This document shows positions 1 through 8,701 of a stretch of 64,000 nt of DNA, piece after piece. The DNA is from Pseudarthrobacter sulfonivorans (lineage in GTDB: Bacteria > Actinomycetota > Actinomycetes > Actinomycetales > Micrococcaceae): assembly GCF_014712225.1 (NCBI RefSeq), contig NZ_JACXBW010000005.1, positions 221,161-285,160 of the forward strand, in the 5' to 3' direction. Position 1 is the first letter of the stretch. Every line of letters starts with the position of its first letter. The position numbers and the translations under genes are program-made. The notes under the pieces were generated by a model. The model was given only the letters and a program-made list of their open reading frames with translations. It was not told the origin of the DNA and made no database searches.

Positions 1-793
1 TGGCGGGCGAGGTGTTCCACCACAGGAAGCCCACCAGGGCTGCACTCAGGATGGCCGCCAGGAGCGCCAGGTCCAGCGGGTCCCGGACCGTATAGCAGCC
101 ACTGCCGGCCTGGCGTGGTGATCCGCAGGCCTGGTTGTTCTGCCAGATTCCCATGAGGGTGTAGGCGCCGAAGACCATGACGGAGGCTCCGGCAGCGAGC
201 CCGTCCAGGCCGTCCGTGAGGTTCACGCCGTTGGTTGCTGCCGTGACGATCAGGTTGGACCAAAGGACAAACAGAATGGCGCCGACAACTGTCCCGCCGA
301 AGGCCAGGTCCAGCCAGGGAATGTCGCGGACCAGGGAGATTTTCGTCGACGCCGGCGTGAGGCCGTCGGGGTCGGGAAAGTTCAGGGCGAGGACGGCGAA
401 GGCGATGCCTACCGCCGCCTGGAGGATGAGTTTGGCCTTCGCATCCAGGCCCAGGCTGCGCTGGCGCGAGATCTTGATGAAGTCGTCGAGGAAGCCCACC
501 AGGCCCATGCCGACCATGAGGAACAGCAGGATCAGGGCCGAGGCTGATGGGCCGGCGGACGCCGGGTTCATCAACCACATGATCAGGTGGGTCAGCCCGT
601 AGCTGAGCAGGACTGCTCCCACCACCACGGTTCCGCCCATGGTGGGCGTGCCGCGTTTGGTGTGGTGCGATGTGGGTCCGTCATCGCGGATGAACTGTCC
701 GTAGCTTTTGCGGACGAGCAGGCGGATAAACAGGGGGGTTCCCACCAGGGCGAACAGCAGGGCAAGTCCCGCGCCGATCAATAGTGCGATCAC
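1..793 (-). CDS. mraY: Phospho-N-acetylmuramoyl-pentapeptide transferase MraY (partial, C-terminus outside window)
   Basis: Integral membrane enzyme that transfers phospho-MurNAc-pentapeptide from UDP to undecaprenyl phosphate, giving lipid I. The reading frame opens with a GTG at 793 whose last bases overlap the murF TGA (GTGA). The N-terminus reads VIALLIGAGLALLFALVGTP, a membrane segment, followed by a loop with RDDGPTSHHTKRGTPTMGG, the typical MraY motif for the first cytoplasmic loop; further hydrophobic segments follow. The window edge cuts the gene after about 264 codons of a usual 360-370. It is the last visible gene of a dcw operon read right to left. Identification is firm; only the truncation limits description. 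Confidence 0.93.
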   Translation of the reverse strand, partial: MIALLIGAGLALLFALVGTPLFIRLLVRKSYGQFIRDDGPTSHHTKRGTPTMGGTVVVGAVLLSYGLTHLIMWLMNPASAGPSASALILLFLMVGMGLVGFLDDFIKISRQRSLGLDAKAKLILQAAVGIAFAVLALNFPDPDGLTPASTKISLVRDIPWLDLAFGGTVVGAILFVLWSNLIVTAATNGVNLTDGLDGLAAGASVMVFGAYTLMGIWQNNQACGSPRQAGSGCYTVRDPLDLALLAAILSAALVGFLWWNTSPA

Positions 794-2256
794 AGCAGCT
801 CGCTCCTTTCTTCGGCAGGTTCCGTGGTTTGTGGTGGTAAGGCTATCCGATCGCCCAGGTGCCGAAGCCCCACGCTGTTGGAGGACTTGAAGAGCACCAG
901 GTCACCGGGTTCGAGTTCGGCGTCGAGGAGCGAATGGGCGTCCTCGATTGTCTCAGCGAACACGCATTCGTCACCCCAGGAGCCTTCCTGGACGGCGGAA
1001 ACGTACAGGGCCCGCGCCTCGCGGCCGACAACCACCAGCCGCGAAATGTTCAGGCGCACCACTTGGGTTCCCACGGCGGTGTGTTCGCGGATGGAATCCG
1101 GGCCCAGCTCAAGCATGGCTCCCAGCACGGCCCAGGTGCGGCGTCCGCGGCCCAGGTCGGCCAAGGTGCGCAGGGCGGCGCGCATGGACTCGGGGTTCGC
1201 GTTGTAGGCGTCATTGATGACCGTGACGCCGTCCGCGCGTTCGGTGCGTTCCATCCGCCAGCGGCTGGCCGCCGTCTGGGTGCTGAGGGAAGCTGCGATG
1301 TCTGTGCCCGGCACACCTGCTGCATGCGCTGCCGCTGCTGCCGCCAGGAGGTTTCCCGTGTGATGGGCACCAATCAGTCCGCTGCTCACGTGGAGGCCGG
1401 CTTCACTGCCGGGCAGGAGAAGGTCGAATTCCGGGTTCCCGAAGGCGTTCGTGTCCGGGTCAACAGCCCGCACGGCCGCTTCGGGGCGGTTCTCGGCGGA
1501 GAAGCCCAGCACGGCGGCGACGGTGCGGGGCCGCATGCCCGCGACCCGGTCGTCGTCGAGGTTAAGGATGGCGGTGCCGGTGGGCGCGAGTGCCTCGACG
1601 AGTTCGCCCTTGGCAAGCACGATGTTTTCGACGCCGCCGAATTCCCCCGCGTGGGCTGTGCCGACGCCCAGGACTACGCCGATGTCGGGCTTGACCATGT
1701 CGGCGAGGTAGCGGATGTGCCCGATGCCCGTGGCACCCATTTCGATGACCAGGTACCGGGTCCCGGTGTCGGCCCGGAAGACGGTGAGTGGCACGCCGAC
1801 CTCGCCGTTGTAGGAGCCTTGAGGCGCGACGGTGTTGCCCTGCTTTGTGAGGATCCCGGCCAGGAGGTCCTTCGTGGTGGTCTTTCCTGCTGAGCCCGTG
1901 ATACCGACGACGGTGAGGGTTTCGCCGGCCGAAGCACGGGCCGCACGGATGCGGCGGACGGCTTCGGCGGCCAGCGCGCCCATGGCCAACACCGCGTCCT
2001 GGACCAGGACTGCGGGATAGTTCACGCCGTCGGGCCCTGTGACGGGCCGCTCCGCGAGAACCAGCACGGCACCTTGGCTGAAGGCGGCTGCGACGAAGTC
2101 GTGCCCGTCCGCGTGCTCGCCGGGTTTCGCGACGTAGAGCGTCCCGGGCGTGGCATCGCGCGAATCGGTGACCACCGAACTCGGGGTGATCCCCGGATCG
2201 GCGTCCAGGCGGCCGTTTGTGATTTCGGCGATTTCCGCCGCAGTAAGTGCAATCAT
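790..2256 (-). CDS. murF: UDP-N-acetylmuramoyl-tripeptide--D-alanyl-D-alanine ligase MurF
   Basis: Cytoplasmic ATP-dependent ligase that adds D-Ala-D-Ala to UDP-MurNAc-tripeptide, completing the pentapeptide precursor. The 488-residue protein starts MIALTAAEIAEITNG and has the three Mur ligase domains: an N-terminal UDP-binding part, a central ATPase with the P-loop GITGSAGKTTTKD near residue 120, and a C-terminal domain after the VINDAYNANPESM motif, which is characteristic of MurF. Length is normal. It lies 6 bases after murE and overlaps mraY by 4 bases, so it is translated as part of the dcw operon. Confidence 0.95.
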   Translation of the reverse strand: MIALTAAEIAEITNGRLDADPGITPSSVVTDSRDATPGTLYVAKPGEHADGHDFVAAAFSQGAVLVLAERPVTGPDGVNYPAVLVQDAVLAMGALAAEAVRRIRAARASAGETLTVVGITGSAGKTTTKDLLAGILTKQGNTVAPQGSYNGEVGVPLTVFRADTGTRYLVIEMGATGIGHIRYLADMVKPDIGVVLGVGTAHAGEFGGVENIVLAKGELVEALAPTGTAILNLDDDRVAGMRPRTVAAVLGFSAENRPEAAVRAVDPDTNAFGNPEFDLLLPGSEAGLHVSSGLIGAHHTGNLLAAAAAAHAAGVPGTDIAASLSTQTAASRWRMERTERADGVTVINDAYNANPESMRAALRTLADLGRGRRTWAVLGAMLELGPDSIREHTAVGTQVVRLNISRLVVVGREARALYVSAVQEGSWGDECVFAETIEDAHSLLDAELEPGDLVLFKSSNSVGLRHLGDRIALPPQTTEPAEERSELL

Positions 2257-2262
2257 CTCGGT

Positions 2263-3903
2263 CTAGGACTCTATCCGGTCGTCTTGGAGAACGGTGAATC
2301 CCCTGGCTGTCAAGGCGTTCCGGAGTTCCACCCGGTCATCGAGGGCAAGGTTGACACCTTTGACCTCTTGCCAGACCTCGTGTCCGCGGCCGGCCACGAG
2401 GATGGTGTCCTGACGTCGGGCCAGCTCAACGGCACGTTTGATGGCGGCGTCACGGGGATGGATTTCCTCGATGACGCACTCAAGGGCTCCCTGTTCCTGG
2501 GCGGTCCGGGCACCCGCGAGCACGTCCGCGCGGATGGCTGCTGCGTCCTCGTCATGGGGGTCGTCATCGGTGACGATCACCACGTCGGCGAGCTGGGCCG
2601 CGATGGCTCCCATGGCCGGTCGCTTGCCCTGGTCCCGCTGTCCGGTTGCACCGAAAACGACAATGACCCGGGAACCGGGAAGCGGCGACCGGACAGCCTC
2701 AAGGGCACGGGCCAGTGCGTCGGTGTTGTGGGCAAAATCCACGACGGCGGCCGGCTCCTCCGAGACGAGTTGCATGCGGCCTGGTACCGCCACGGTAAAG
2801 GGGTCATGGTGTGCCAGGGCGGCCTGGACGGCGGCGGCGTCCACTCCCCCGGCCAGGACCATCACGGTGGCCAGCGCCGCGTTGGCGACGTTGAATGCCC
2901 CGGGCAGGCCGGTGTGGACCTGCAGCCGGGCGCCGTCCGGCCCGCTGAGGGTGAACCCGGTACCCAACCCGCGCGCCGCGGTCGCGGTGACGGTCCAGTC
3001 CGCCGAACCGCTCTCCGGCATGGCCGCGACTGTGGTGACCGGGATCCGGGCCGCAGCAGCAAGCTTGCGGCCCCATTCGTCGTCGACCATCACTACGGCT
3101 GCCCGGGCGCGGCGGGGCGTGAACAGCTCGGCCTTGGTGGCAAAGTACTCGTCCATGGTGCCGTGCAGGTCCAGGTGGTCCTGGGTCAGGTTCGTGAACC
3201 CGGCGACGTCGAAAACCACTCCGTCGACGCGCTGGTAGGAGACGGCGTGGGAGGACACTTCCATGGAAGCTGCGTCCAGGCCCCGCTCCCGCATGAGAGC
3301 CAGCAGGCCGTGCACATCCGTTGACTCGGGCGTGGTCAGAAGGCTGGGAATGGGGTCTCCACCGGCGAGGATTTCGATGGTTCCGATCAGGCCGGTCCGT
3401 CGCCCCAGGGCACGCAGGAGGGCATTGATGAAGTACGTAGTGGTGGTCTTGCCGTTTGTACCGGTTACCCCGAACAGGTGCGGAGGGTGGCCGGCGGCGG
3501 GCTGGCTCTGGTAGATCATGGCGGACAGCGGACCCACCACGTTGCGCGGACCGTCCACCACGAGTACAGGGACCGCAGCCTCCGCCGCCAACGCAAGCAG
3601 GCGCGCCCCGGCGTCGTCCGTAAGGACCGCCACTGCTCCCCTCCCGACGGCCTGGGTGACAAAGTCAGCTCCGTGGCGGGAAGCGCCCGGCAGGGCCACG
3701 TACAGATCCCCGGATTCGACGGTGCGTGAGTTGAGCGAGATCCCCGTGACACCCACGGCGGCCGAGACACCCGGAACCTGCACGCCGATGGCTTCCCCGA
3801 TGCTGGCCAGGCGGACCGCGGCAACGGCTGTCGGCCTGAACCGGGCAGCTGCGGGTTCCTCCGCAGGCGCGGTATGACTGCCGGGTGCGTACTGCTCTGA
3901 CAA
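2263..3903 (-). CDS. murE: UDP-N-acetylmuramyl-tripeptide synthetase MurE (probably L-lysine type)
   Basis: Adds the third amino acid to UDP-MurNAc-L-Ala-D-Glu in the cytoplasm. The frame stays open further upstream into ftsI, but the likely start is the TTG at 3903: a GGAG sequence lies 6 bases upstream and it gives a 546-residue protein of normal length starting MSEQYAPGSH. Visible motifs are the ATP loop GVTGTNGKTTTTYF, the substrate segment TTPESTDVHGLLALM and GRGHEVWQ near the end. The third-residue specificity motif reads TDDDPHDED where meso-diaminopimelate enzymes have DNPR; loss of the arginine points to L-lysine as substrate, which fits Micrococcaceae peptidoglycan (inference). Confidence 0.93.
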   Translation of the reverse strand: MSEQYAPGSHTAPAEEPAAARFRPTAVAAVRLASIGEAIGVQVPGVSAAVGVTGISLNSRTVESGDLYVALPGASRHGADFVTQAVGRGAVAVLTDDAGARLLALAAEAAVPVLVVDGPRNVVGPLSAMIYQSQPAAGHPPHLFGVTGTNGKTTTTYFINALLRALGRRTGLIGTIEILAGGDPIPSLLTTPESTDVHGLLALMRERGLDAASMEVSSHAVSYQRVDGVVFDVAGFTNLTQDHLDLHGTMDEYFATKAELFTPRRARAAVVMVDDEWGRKLAAAARIPVTTVAAMPESGSADWTVTATAARGLGTGFTLSGPDGARLQVHTGLPGAFNVANAALATVMVLAGGVDAAAVQAALAHHDPFTVAVPGRMQLVSEEPAAVVDFAHNTDALARALEAVRSPLPGSRVIVVFGATGQRDQGKRPAMGAIAAQLADVVIVTDDDPHDEDAAAIRADVLAGARTAQEQGALECVIEEIHPRDAAIKRAVELARRQDTILVAGRGHEVWQEVKGVNLALDDRVELRNALTARGFTVLQDDRIES

Positions 3904-3980
3904 GGGAATCTCCGATGGTGCTAGTGGATCATGCCCGCGCGAAAAAGCCCCGCGGGCGGTGTAGGTGCTGCTGCCTGACG

Positions 3981-5783
3981 TTACTTGGCGTACTGCGGCA
4001 GCCGGGCCGGTTCGCCCGTGGAGGGCTGTACGTTGTAGGTGCGCAGTGCCTGGCTCATGACCGACCGGAAGACCGGACCATTGGTGATGCCGTAGATGCT
4101 GCCCTTGGGACGCTGCAGGACCACCTCCACAATAAACCGCGGATCGTCCATCGGCGCCATCCCCACCATGGAGGCCGTGTAGCCGCAGTAGCCGGACTTG
4201 CCGTCGTCGCACGGGGACTCGGACGTTCCGGTCTTGGCTCCCACGCGGTAACCGTCGATGGCTGCGTCCTTGATCTGGCCTTCGGTGACCGCACTTTCCA
4301 GGATGTCCTGTACCTGCTGCGCGGTGCTGTCAGACACCACCTGCCGTGGCGGCTGCGGGGCCACCTTTTCCTCGGTGCCGTCCGCTGAAACGTAGGAGTC
4401 GATCAGGCGGGGCTGGAGCATTACGCCGTTGTTGGCGATGGTCTGGAAGGCGCGGACCGTCTGCAGCGTGGACTGGGAGACGCCCTGGCCGAACAGCACC
4501 GTGTACTGCTGGCGGCTGTCCCACTGGTCCGCTGGCGCAAGGATGCCGGACGCCGTGGCAGGCAGTCCGATGTCCGGCGCCTCGCCGATGCCGAACTTCC
4601 GCAGCCAGTCGTAGCGTTGCTCCTTGCTGAGCCGGGAGCCGGCCGCAACGGTTCCGGTGTTCATGGAGTAACCCAGAATGCCGGCGAGCGTGCGTTCCTC
4701 GGTGCCGTGGGTAAAGGCGTCCGTGAAGGTCTGCCCGTCGATCGTGTACGAGGGCGGCAGCGTGAAGGTGTCCAGCGGGCTGGATTTTCCTTCGTCGATG
4801 AGCGCCGATGCCGTGATCATCTTTTGCACCGAGCCCGGCTCGTAGGCTGCTGTCACCGATCGGACGCCCCTGTCCTTGGCCGCCACCCTGCCGGGGTCGT
4901 TCGGGTCAGGGGAGTTGGTGTCCGCCATGGCCACGATGTTGCCCGTCTTGGTATCCATGACCACGATGCTGCCCCACTCCGCACCAAGTTTGTCGCTCTG
5001 GCTTTGGATGGCCTGCTGGGCGAAGTATTGAAGATCCGAGTTGAGGGTGAGCTTGACGTCCTTGCCGTCCTGCGGGGGTGTCAGTTCATCCACGCCGACG
5101 GGGATCCTGAGGCCGTCGGCCCCGATTTCGAAGAGCCGTTTGCCGTCTTCTCCGCGCAGCAGCCCGTCCTGGGTCTGCTCAATACCGGCCTGGCCGGTGT
5201 TGCCGTCCTGGAGGAAACCGATGATCCCGCCGGCAACGGATCCGTTCGGGTAGACCCGCTTACTGACGCCCACTGTGTCTACTCCGGGGATGCTCAGTTT
5301 CGAGACCCTGAGCTCGACGTCCGGCTTGAGGTCCTTCGCCACGATGTAGTACCGCTGTTCGCCGGTGACAGCTTCGCGGATGGCATCCTGGCTCATGCCT
5401 AAGACCAAGGCCAGTTCCTTCAGGCCCTGCTCCCGGCTGACGTCCACCAGCTTGTCCTTGCCATCAACTTTTTCGAAGCGTTTAAAGCTCTCGGTTTTTG
5501 TATTGACGGTCTGGTCCACCACCACGTTGTACCGGATGACGCTGTTGGCCAGGACTGTGCCGTTGGAGTCCAGGATGCTGCCGCGCTCGGCCGGAAGGGT
5601 AGTTTCGCGCATGCGGTAGTCAAGGGCAGCCGCAGCCATCCCGCCGACGTCCAGGCCCTGGACCATAAAAAGCTTGCCGCCGACGACCAACAGCAGTGTC
5701 AGCATGATGCCCAGGCCGAGGCGCAATCGCTTGGTAGCGTTTGGCACTTTGACGCCTCTTGCGTTGCCGGTCCTCTGCGCCAC
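3981..5783 (-). CDS. ftsI: Division-specific penicillin-binding protein 3 / FtsI transpeptidase
   Basis: Septal peptidoglycan transpeptidase, a class B PBP anchored by one N-terminal membrane segment (about residues 22-42). A PBP dimerisation domain follows (about 55-230), then the transpeptidase domain with all three active-site motifs: SVQK (Ser318-Lys321), SMN (373-375) and KTG (517-519). Length of 600 residues is normal. No PASTA domain is present. Two cysteines just after KTG (PCDDGKSGYC, about 525 and 533) could form an extracytoplasmic disulfide near the active site. It lies between ftsL and murE in the dcw operon. Confidence 0.95.
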   Translation of the reverse strand: MAQRTGNARGVKVPNATKRLRLGLGIMLTLLLVVGGKLFMVQGLDVGGMAAAALDYRMRETTLPAERGSILDSNGTVLANSVIRYNVVVDQTVNTKTESFKRFEKVDGKDKLVDVSREQGLKELALVLGMSQDAIREAVTGEQRYYIVAKDLKPDVELRVSKLSIPGVDTVGVSKRVYPNGSVAGGIIGFLQDGNTGQAGIEQTQDGLLRGEDGKRLFEIGADGLRIPVGVDELTPPQDGKDVKLTLNSDLQYFAQQAIQSQSDKLGAEWGSIVVMDTKTGNIVAMADTNSPDPNDPGRVAAKDRGVRSVTAAYEPGSVQKMITASALIDEGKSSPLDTFTLPPSYTIDGQTFTDAFTHGTEERTLAGILGYSMNTGTVAAGSRLSKEQRYDWLRKFGIGEAPDIGLPATASGILAPADQWDSRQQYTVLFGQGVSQSTLQTVRAFQTIANNGVMLQPRLIDSYVSADGTEEKVAPQPPRQVVSDSTAQQVQDILESAVTEGQIKDAAIDGYRVGAKTGTSESPCDDGKSGYCGYTASMVGMAPMDDPRFIVEVVLQRPKGSIYGITNGPVFRSVMSQALRTYNVQPSTGEPARLPQYAK

Positions 5784-5877
5784 CGTAATCCCTTGCTGCT
5801 CGCCTTGTTGCCTGCTGTGGAGCCGGGCTGGGCGCCTGGCCGTTCTGCGTGACCGCTTGCTTTTCAGCGGCCGTCAG

Positions 5878-6558
5878 TTACTGCCCCGGCACCTTTTGTT
5901 CCGGCGCCGGGACGGAACCGCCGTGGAGCTCGACGGCGGGAGCCGGGGGTGCCGGTACCGCTACCGGTGCTGCGGCGGGCGCGTCAGCCGGAGCCGGCAC
6001 CGCCGCTGCCGGCGCAGGACCTTCGCTGGCCGGCTTGCGGCTCGCTGACGGCTCGGAGGCTGTTACCGGCGGAACCACTGTCAGCACCCCGGCGATGGCT
6101 GGAGCCGGGATAACGGCTCCAGCAGCGCCGCCCTTCACGGCCGGTGTTGCCTTGCCCGTGACGGTGAGGGTGGAAAGGTCGATCTGGCCTTTAACAGTGG
6201 AAGCCACCATTCCCAACTCTGCCGCCTTGGCAGCAAGGTTCTGGGGAGCTTCGAAGTTCTGGAGCTGCTGTGTCAGATCCTGGTTCTCTTTCGTGAGGGT
6301 GCTCTGCTTGCTCCTCAGTTCCACCAGCTGGTACTGGGAGGTGGACACCGAAATATTGAGGACCAGCACCGCCACCAGGGCCACGGCGAGCAGGGCGAAA
6401 CACATCACGACAAACGGGGCCCGGCGCTTCTTCGGTGCTGAGCGCACCACGGACAACGGTGTGCGTTCCTTCCGGCCCGGACCGGCAGGCAGGGCCTTGA
6501 TAGCGGGCGCGCTGCTGCCGGAGAGGACCGGAAACTTCTTGACGGCGGCGGTGCTCAT
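5878..6558 (-). CDS. ftsL: FtsL-like septum-formation membrane protein with Pro/Ala-rich tail
   Basis: Small bitopic divisome protein expected to bridge FtsB/FtsQ and the FtsWI synthase. The ATG at 6558 overlaps the rsmH stop (ATGA) and has GGAGAG just upstream, giving 226 residues starting [12 protein letters not shown]. The order is a basic cytoplasmic stretch, one membrane helix ([19 protein letters not shown], about 55-75), a heptad-like coiled coil ([20 protein letters not shown]), then a long low-complexity extracytoplasmic tail rich in Ala and Pro. The tail makes it longer than a minimal FtsL of about 120 residues. Sequence alone is weakly conserved in this family; position between rsmH and ftsI decides the call. 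Confidence 0.8.
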   Translation of the reverse strand: MSTAAVKKFPVLSGSSAPAIKALPAGPGRKERTPLSVVRSAPKKRRAPFVVMCFALLAVALVAVLVLNISVSTSQYQLVELRSKQSTLTKENQDLTQQLQNFEAPQNLAAKAAELGMVASTVKGQIDLSTLTVTGKATPAVKGGAAGAVIPAPAIAGVLTVVPPVTASEPSASRKPASEGPAPAAAVPAPADAPAAAPVAVPAPPAPAVELHGGSVPAPEQKVPGQ

Positions 6559-7547
6559 GCTTCTCTCCTGGCTCTGATGCGTTCCACTGCGCGCAACCTG
6601 GCGGAGGCTGCGCGGGGGTTTTCGGCGATTTCGACGGCGGTGGGTACCTCGGTGCCCTTGGTCAGGGTTTTCAGGGCTGCCTTGTGTTCTTCCAGTTCCA
6701 CCGGGAATCCAAGCGGTGCTGAGGATTTGGAGCCGGCCTGGAAAACCGACTTGACGATCTTGTCCTCGAGGGAGTGGTACGACATCACCACGATGCGTCC
6801 GCCCAGTGCTGTGGCTTTCACGGCCGCGGGAACCGCGCGTTCCAGCACGTCCAGTTCCTCGTTGACTTCGATCCGGAGAGCCTGGAAAGTCCGCTTGGCC
6901 GGGTGGCCGCCGGATTTGGCGGCGGCGGCGGGAACCACCGAACGGATCTGTTCCACCAGCTCCCCGGTTGTGGTGATCGGTTTGACGGCCCTTGCTGCGA
7001 CGATCCTGTTGGCGATCCGGCCGGCGAATTTCTCCTCGCCCCATTTCCGGATGATCCGAACGAGGTCCTCTTCGCTGTAGTTGTTGACCACGTCCGCCGC
7101 TGTCTGACCGCGGCTGGTGTCCATCCGCATGTCCAGCGGCGCGTCAAAGGAGTAGGCGAAACCACGTTCGCGCTCGTCCAGCTGAAGGGACGAGACCCCC
7201 AGGTCCATGAGGATGCCGTGGACCTCCTTAACCCCCAGGTCCTCGAGAACCTCGGCAATTTCGTCGTACACAGCGTGCACAAGGTCCGTGCGGTCAGCGA
7301 AACGGGCCAGCCGCTCCCCTGCCAATGCCAGCGCCTCTTCGTCGCGGTCGATCCCAATCAGGTGAAGGTCCGGGAAGCGCTCCAGCATGGCTTCGGAATG
7401 GCCGCCCATGCCGAGCGTCGCATCTATGGCGATAGGTGTTTCGCCCCGGAGGCGCGCCGCCTCGAAACCTGGTGCCAACAAATTGATGCACCGGTCCTTG
7501 AGGACCGGCACATGGCGTTCGGACGTCGGCTTCGGGTGGTCATTCAT
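6555..7547 (-). CDS. rsmH: 16S rRNA (cytosine(1402)-N(4))-methyltransferase RsmH (MraW)
   Basis: SAM-dependent methyltransferase that makes m4C1402 in the ribosomal P site. The 330-residue protein begins [20 protein letters not shown]. Motif evidence: HVPVL at the N-terminus, the SAM-binding [22 protein letters not shown], and the RsmH signatures [34 protein letters not shown] and [11 protein letters not shown]. Length is normal. It is second in the dcw cluster after mraZ, with 167 bases between them, and overlaps ftsL by 4 bases. Confidence 0.96.
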   Translation of the reverse strand: MNDHPKPTSERHVPVLKDRCINLLAPGFEAARLRGETPIAIDATLGMGGHSEAMLERFPDLHLIGIDRDEEALALAGERLARFADRTDLVHAVYDEIAEVLEDLGVKEVHGILMDLGVSSLQLDERERGFAYSFDAPLDMRMDTSRGQTAADVVNNYSEEDLVRIIRKWGEEKFAGRIANRIVAARAVKPITTTGELVEQIRSVVPAAAAKSGGHPAKRTFQALRIEVNEELDVLERAVPAAVKATALGGRIVVMSYHSLEDKIVKSVFQAGSKSSAPLGFPVELEEHKAALKTLTKGTEVPTAVEIAENPRAASARLRAVERIRARREA

Positions 7548-7714
7548 GCCTTCGTCCTTTCATTCGGCGGGTATCCGGGGTGCTTCTTGAGCCAGATCCC
7601 CATCCGCGCCTATCGGCCCGACCGCCTGGCTCCGGGGAAGTGAGCCAGGTGGACTGACAGATGGGCGGCTGGAGATCTCGTTCAAGAAGCGGGTCTTCGG
7701 TGCCGTTCAGGTGA

Positions 7715-8143
7715 TTACAGAATCCCCGGAATGGCGTCGTCGGTTTCAGAGAAGGCGGTTTCCTTCTCTGCCAGGTACTCGTTCCAGGCCTGGGCGTCCC
7801 AGATCTCGGCGCGGGTTCCTGCGCCGATGACAGCCAGTTCCCTGCCGAGGCCTGCGTACTCCCGGAGCGCCGCCGGAATGGTCACGCGCCCCTGCTTGTC
7901 AGGTACCTCGTCCGAGGCTCCAGAGAGAAAGACACGAATGTAGTCCCGAGCCTGCTTGGAGGAGATGGGCGCCTCCCGCATTTGCTCGTGAACCCTCGCA
8001 AATTCCTGCTCACTGAAGACGTAGATACAACGCTCCTGGCCCCTTGTGAGAACCAGCCCGGCGGCAAGTTCCTCGCGGAACTTTGCGGGGAGGATAATTC
8101 GGCCCTTTTCGTCCAGTCGTGGCGAGTGCGTGCCCAGAAACAC
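7715..8143 (-). CDS. mraZ: Transcriptional regulator MraZ
   Basis: First gene of the dcw cluster and, in studied bacteria, a DNA-binding repressor of its own operon. The 142 residues contain two SpoVT/AbrB-like swapped-hairpin units: [24 protein letters not shown] at the N-terminus and the [18 protein letters not shown] repeat around 80-97. Both units carry the family's DxKGR / LP(A/P) pattern. Length is normal (about 143). The promoter region upstream carries three evenly spaced GTGG-type repeats expected of a MraZ operator (see 8206-8241). Confidence 0.96.
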   Translation of the reverse strand: MFLGTHSPRLDEKGRIILPAKFREELAAGLVLTRGQERCIYVFSEQEFARVHEQMREAPISSKQARDYIRVFLSGASDEVPDKQGRVTIPAALREYAGLGRELAVIGAGTRAEIWDAQAWNEYLAEKETAFSETDDAIPGIL

Positions 8144-8205
8144 TGGCCCACCGCCCGTCTGCCGTCAGGAACTGCACATCCCCTAATGTTGCAACTACCC
8201 TCTTA

Positions 8206-8241
8206 TGTCCTCCACATTACTCCACTTTCCCCCACAGTCAA
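8206..8241 (-). promoter_or_regulatory. Predicted mraZ promoter with three MraZ-type operator repeats
   Basis: On the minus strand three hexamers, GTGGGG, GTGGAG and GTGGAG (plus-strand 8230-8235, 8220-8225, 8210-8215), repeat at exactly 10-bp intervals. MraZ is known to bind short direct G-rich repeats about 10 bp apart upstream of mraZ. A possible -35 TTGACT (8236-8241) and -10 TAATGT (8214-8219) are 16 bp apart, so the repeats overlap the core promoter, a layout that suits repression. The site is 67-98 bases upstream of the mraZ start. Confidence 0.65.
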
Positions 8242-8464
8242 TGCAAAATGGCCCTCAGCGACCCCCTTTGGGTGATCTTTTCCGCCACATGGCGCGGAAG
8301 CGCGTGGTGGGTGAGAGTGGAGGGCCGGGGGAGTCAAGTGGGCCTCCCCGGACCGGAGGGCCCGACGGCGGTGCGCACGCGCCGTCGTGCGCTCCCCTCC
8401 GGAGTCCCCGGCCGCCGTCGCTCATTTCCCAACTGTGCCGCTGCCGCCACCACGAATTCCCAAC

Positions 8465-8518
8465 TAGGTAGCAGTAGGTGTCGTTTTGAGCGCCCAAAAC
8501 GACACTTACTGCTACCTA
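8465..8518. repeat. Long inverted repeat (24-bp arms, 6-nt loop)
   Basis: Arms 8465-8488 and 8495-8518 are complementary except for one position; the loop is AGCGCC. The core reads GTGTCGTTTTG / CAAAACGACAC. No strong T-run follows on either strand, so it is not a typical intrinsic terminator. It could be a dispersed palindromic element, an operator or an RNA hairpin; no copy of it was noticed elsewhere in this window. Confidence 0.8.
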
Positions 8519-8542
8519 CTTGGGGCTGCTAGGCGGTTAAAC

Positions 8543-8572
8543 GCAGAAGACCCGCCGGGGCGGGTCTTCTGC
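8543..8572. terminator. Perfect hairpin, possible terminator
   Basis: Two 14-base arms (8543-8556 and 8559-8572) are fully complementary around GG, forming a GC-rich stem built on AGAAGACCCGCC. It lies 130 bases beyond the DUF3040 stop on the minus strand. No clear U-tract follows, so termination is plausible but not certain. Confidence 0.5.
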
Positions 8573-8701
8573 AGCGGTCCCACTCAGCAACGGGAGCCAG
8601 GGGGAGAAAAGTGGAGGGGTGGGAAGTGGAGTGAAAAGGACGGCAATCAGCGCGGCGGGCAATTCAACACAAAGAACCGTGCAATCAGCGCAGGCCGGGC
8701 C

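Larger units (their letters stand above)
8144..8701. other. Noncoding region between DUF3040 gene and mraZ
   Basis: About 560 bases without a convincing gene; open frames here lack ribosome-binding sites and family signals. It holds the mraZ promoter/operator at its left end (8206-8241), a GC-rich stretch with runs of G and C (about 8320-8440), a long palindrome (8465-8518), a perfect hairpin (8543-8572) and a purine-rich segment (about 8585-8650). The left part reads as a leader of the dcw operon on the minus strand. Confidence 0.6.

Noticed and set aside
3904..4212. Longer MurE N-terminus reaching into ftsI
   Set aside because: The extra part lies within the ftsI coding region in another frame and has no Mur ligase similarity; the TTG at 3903 has a ribosome site.
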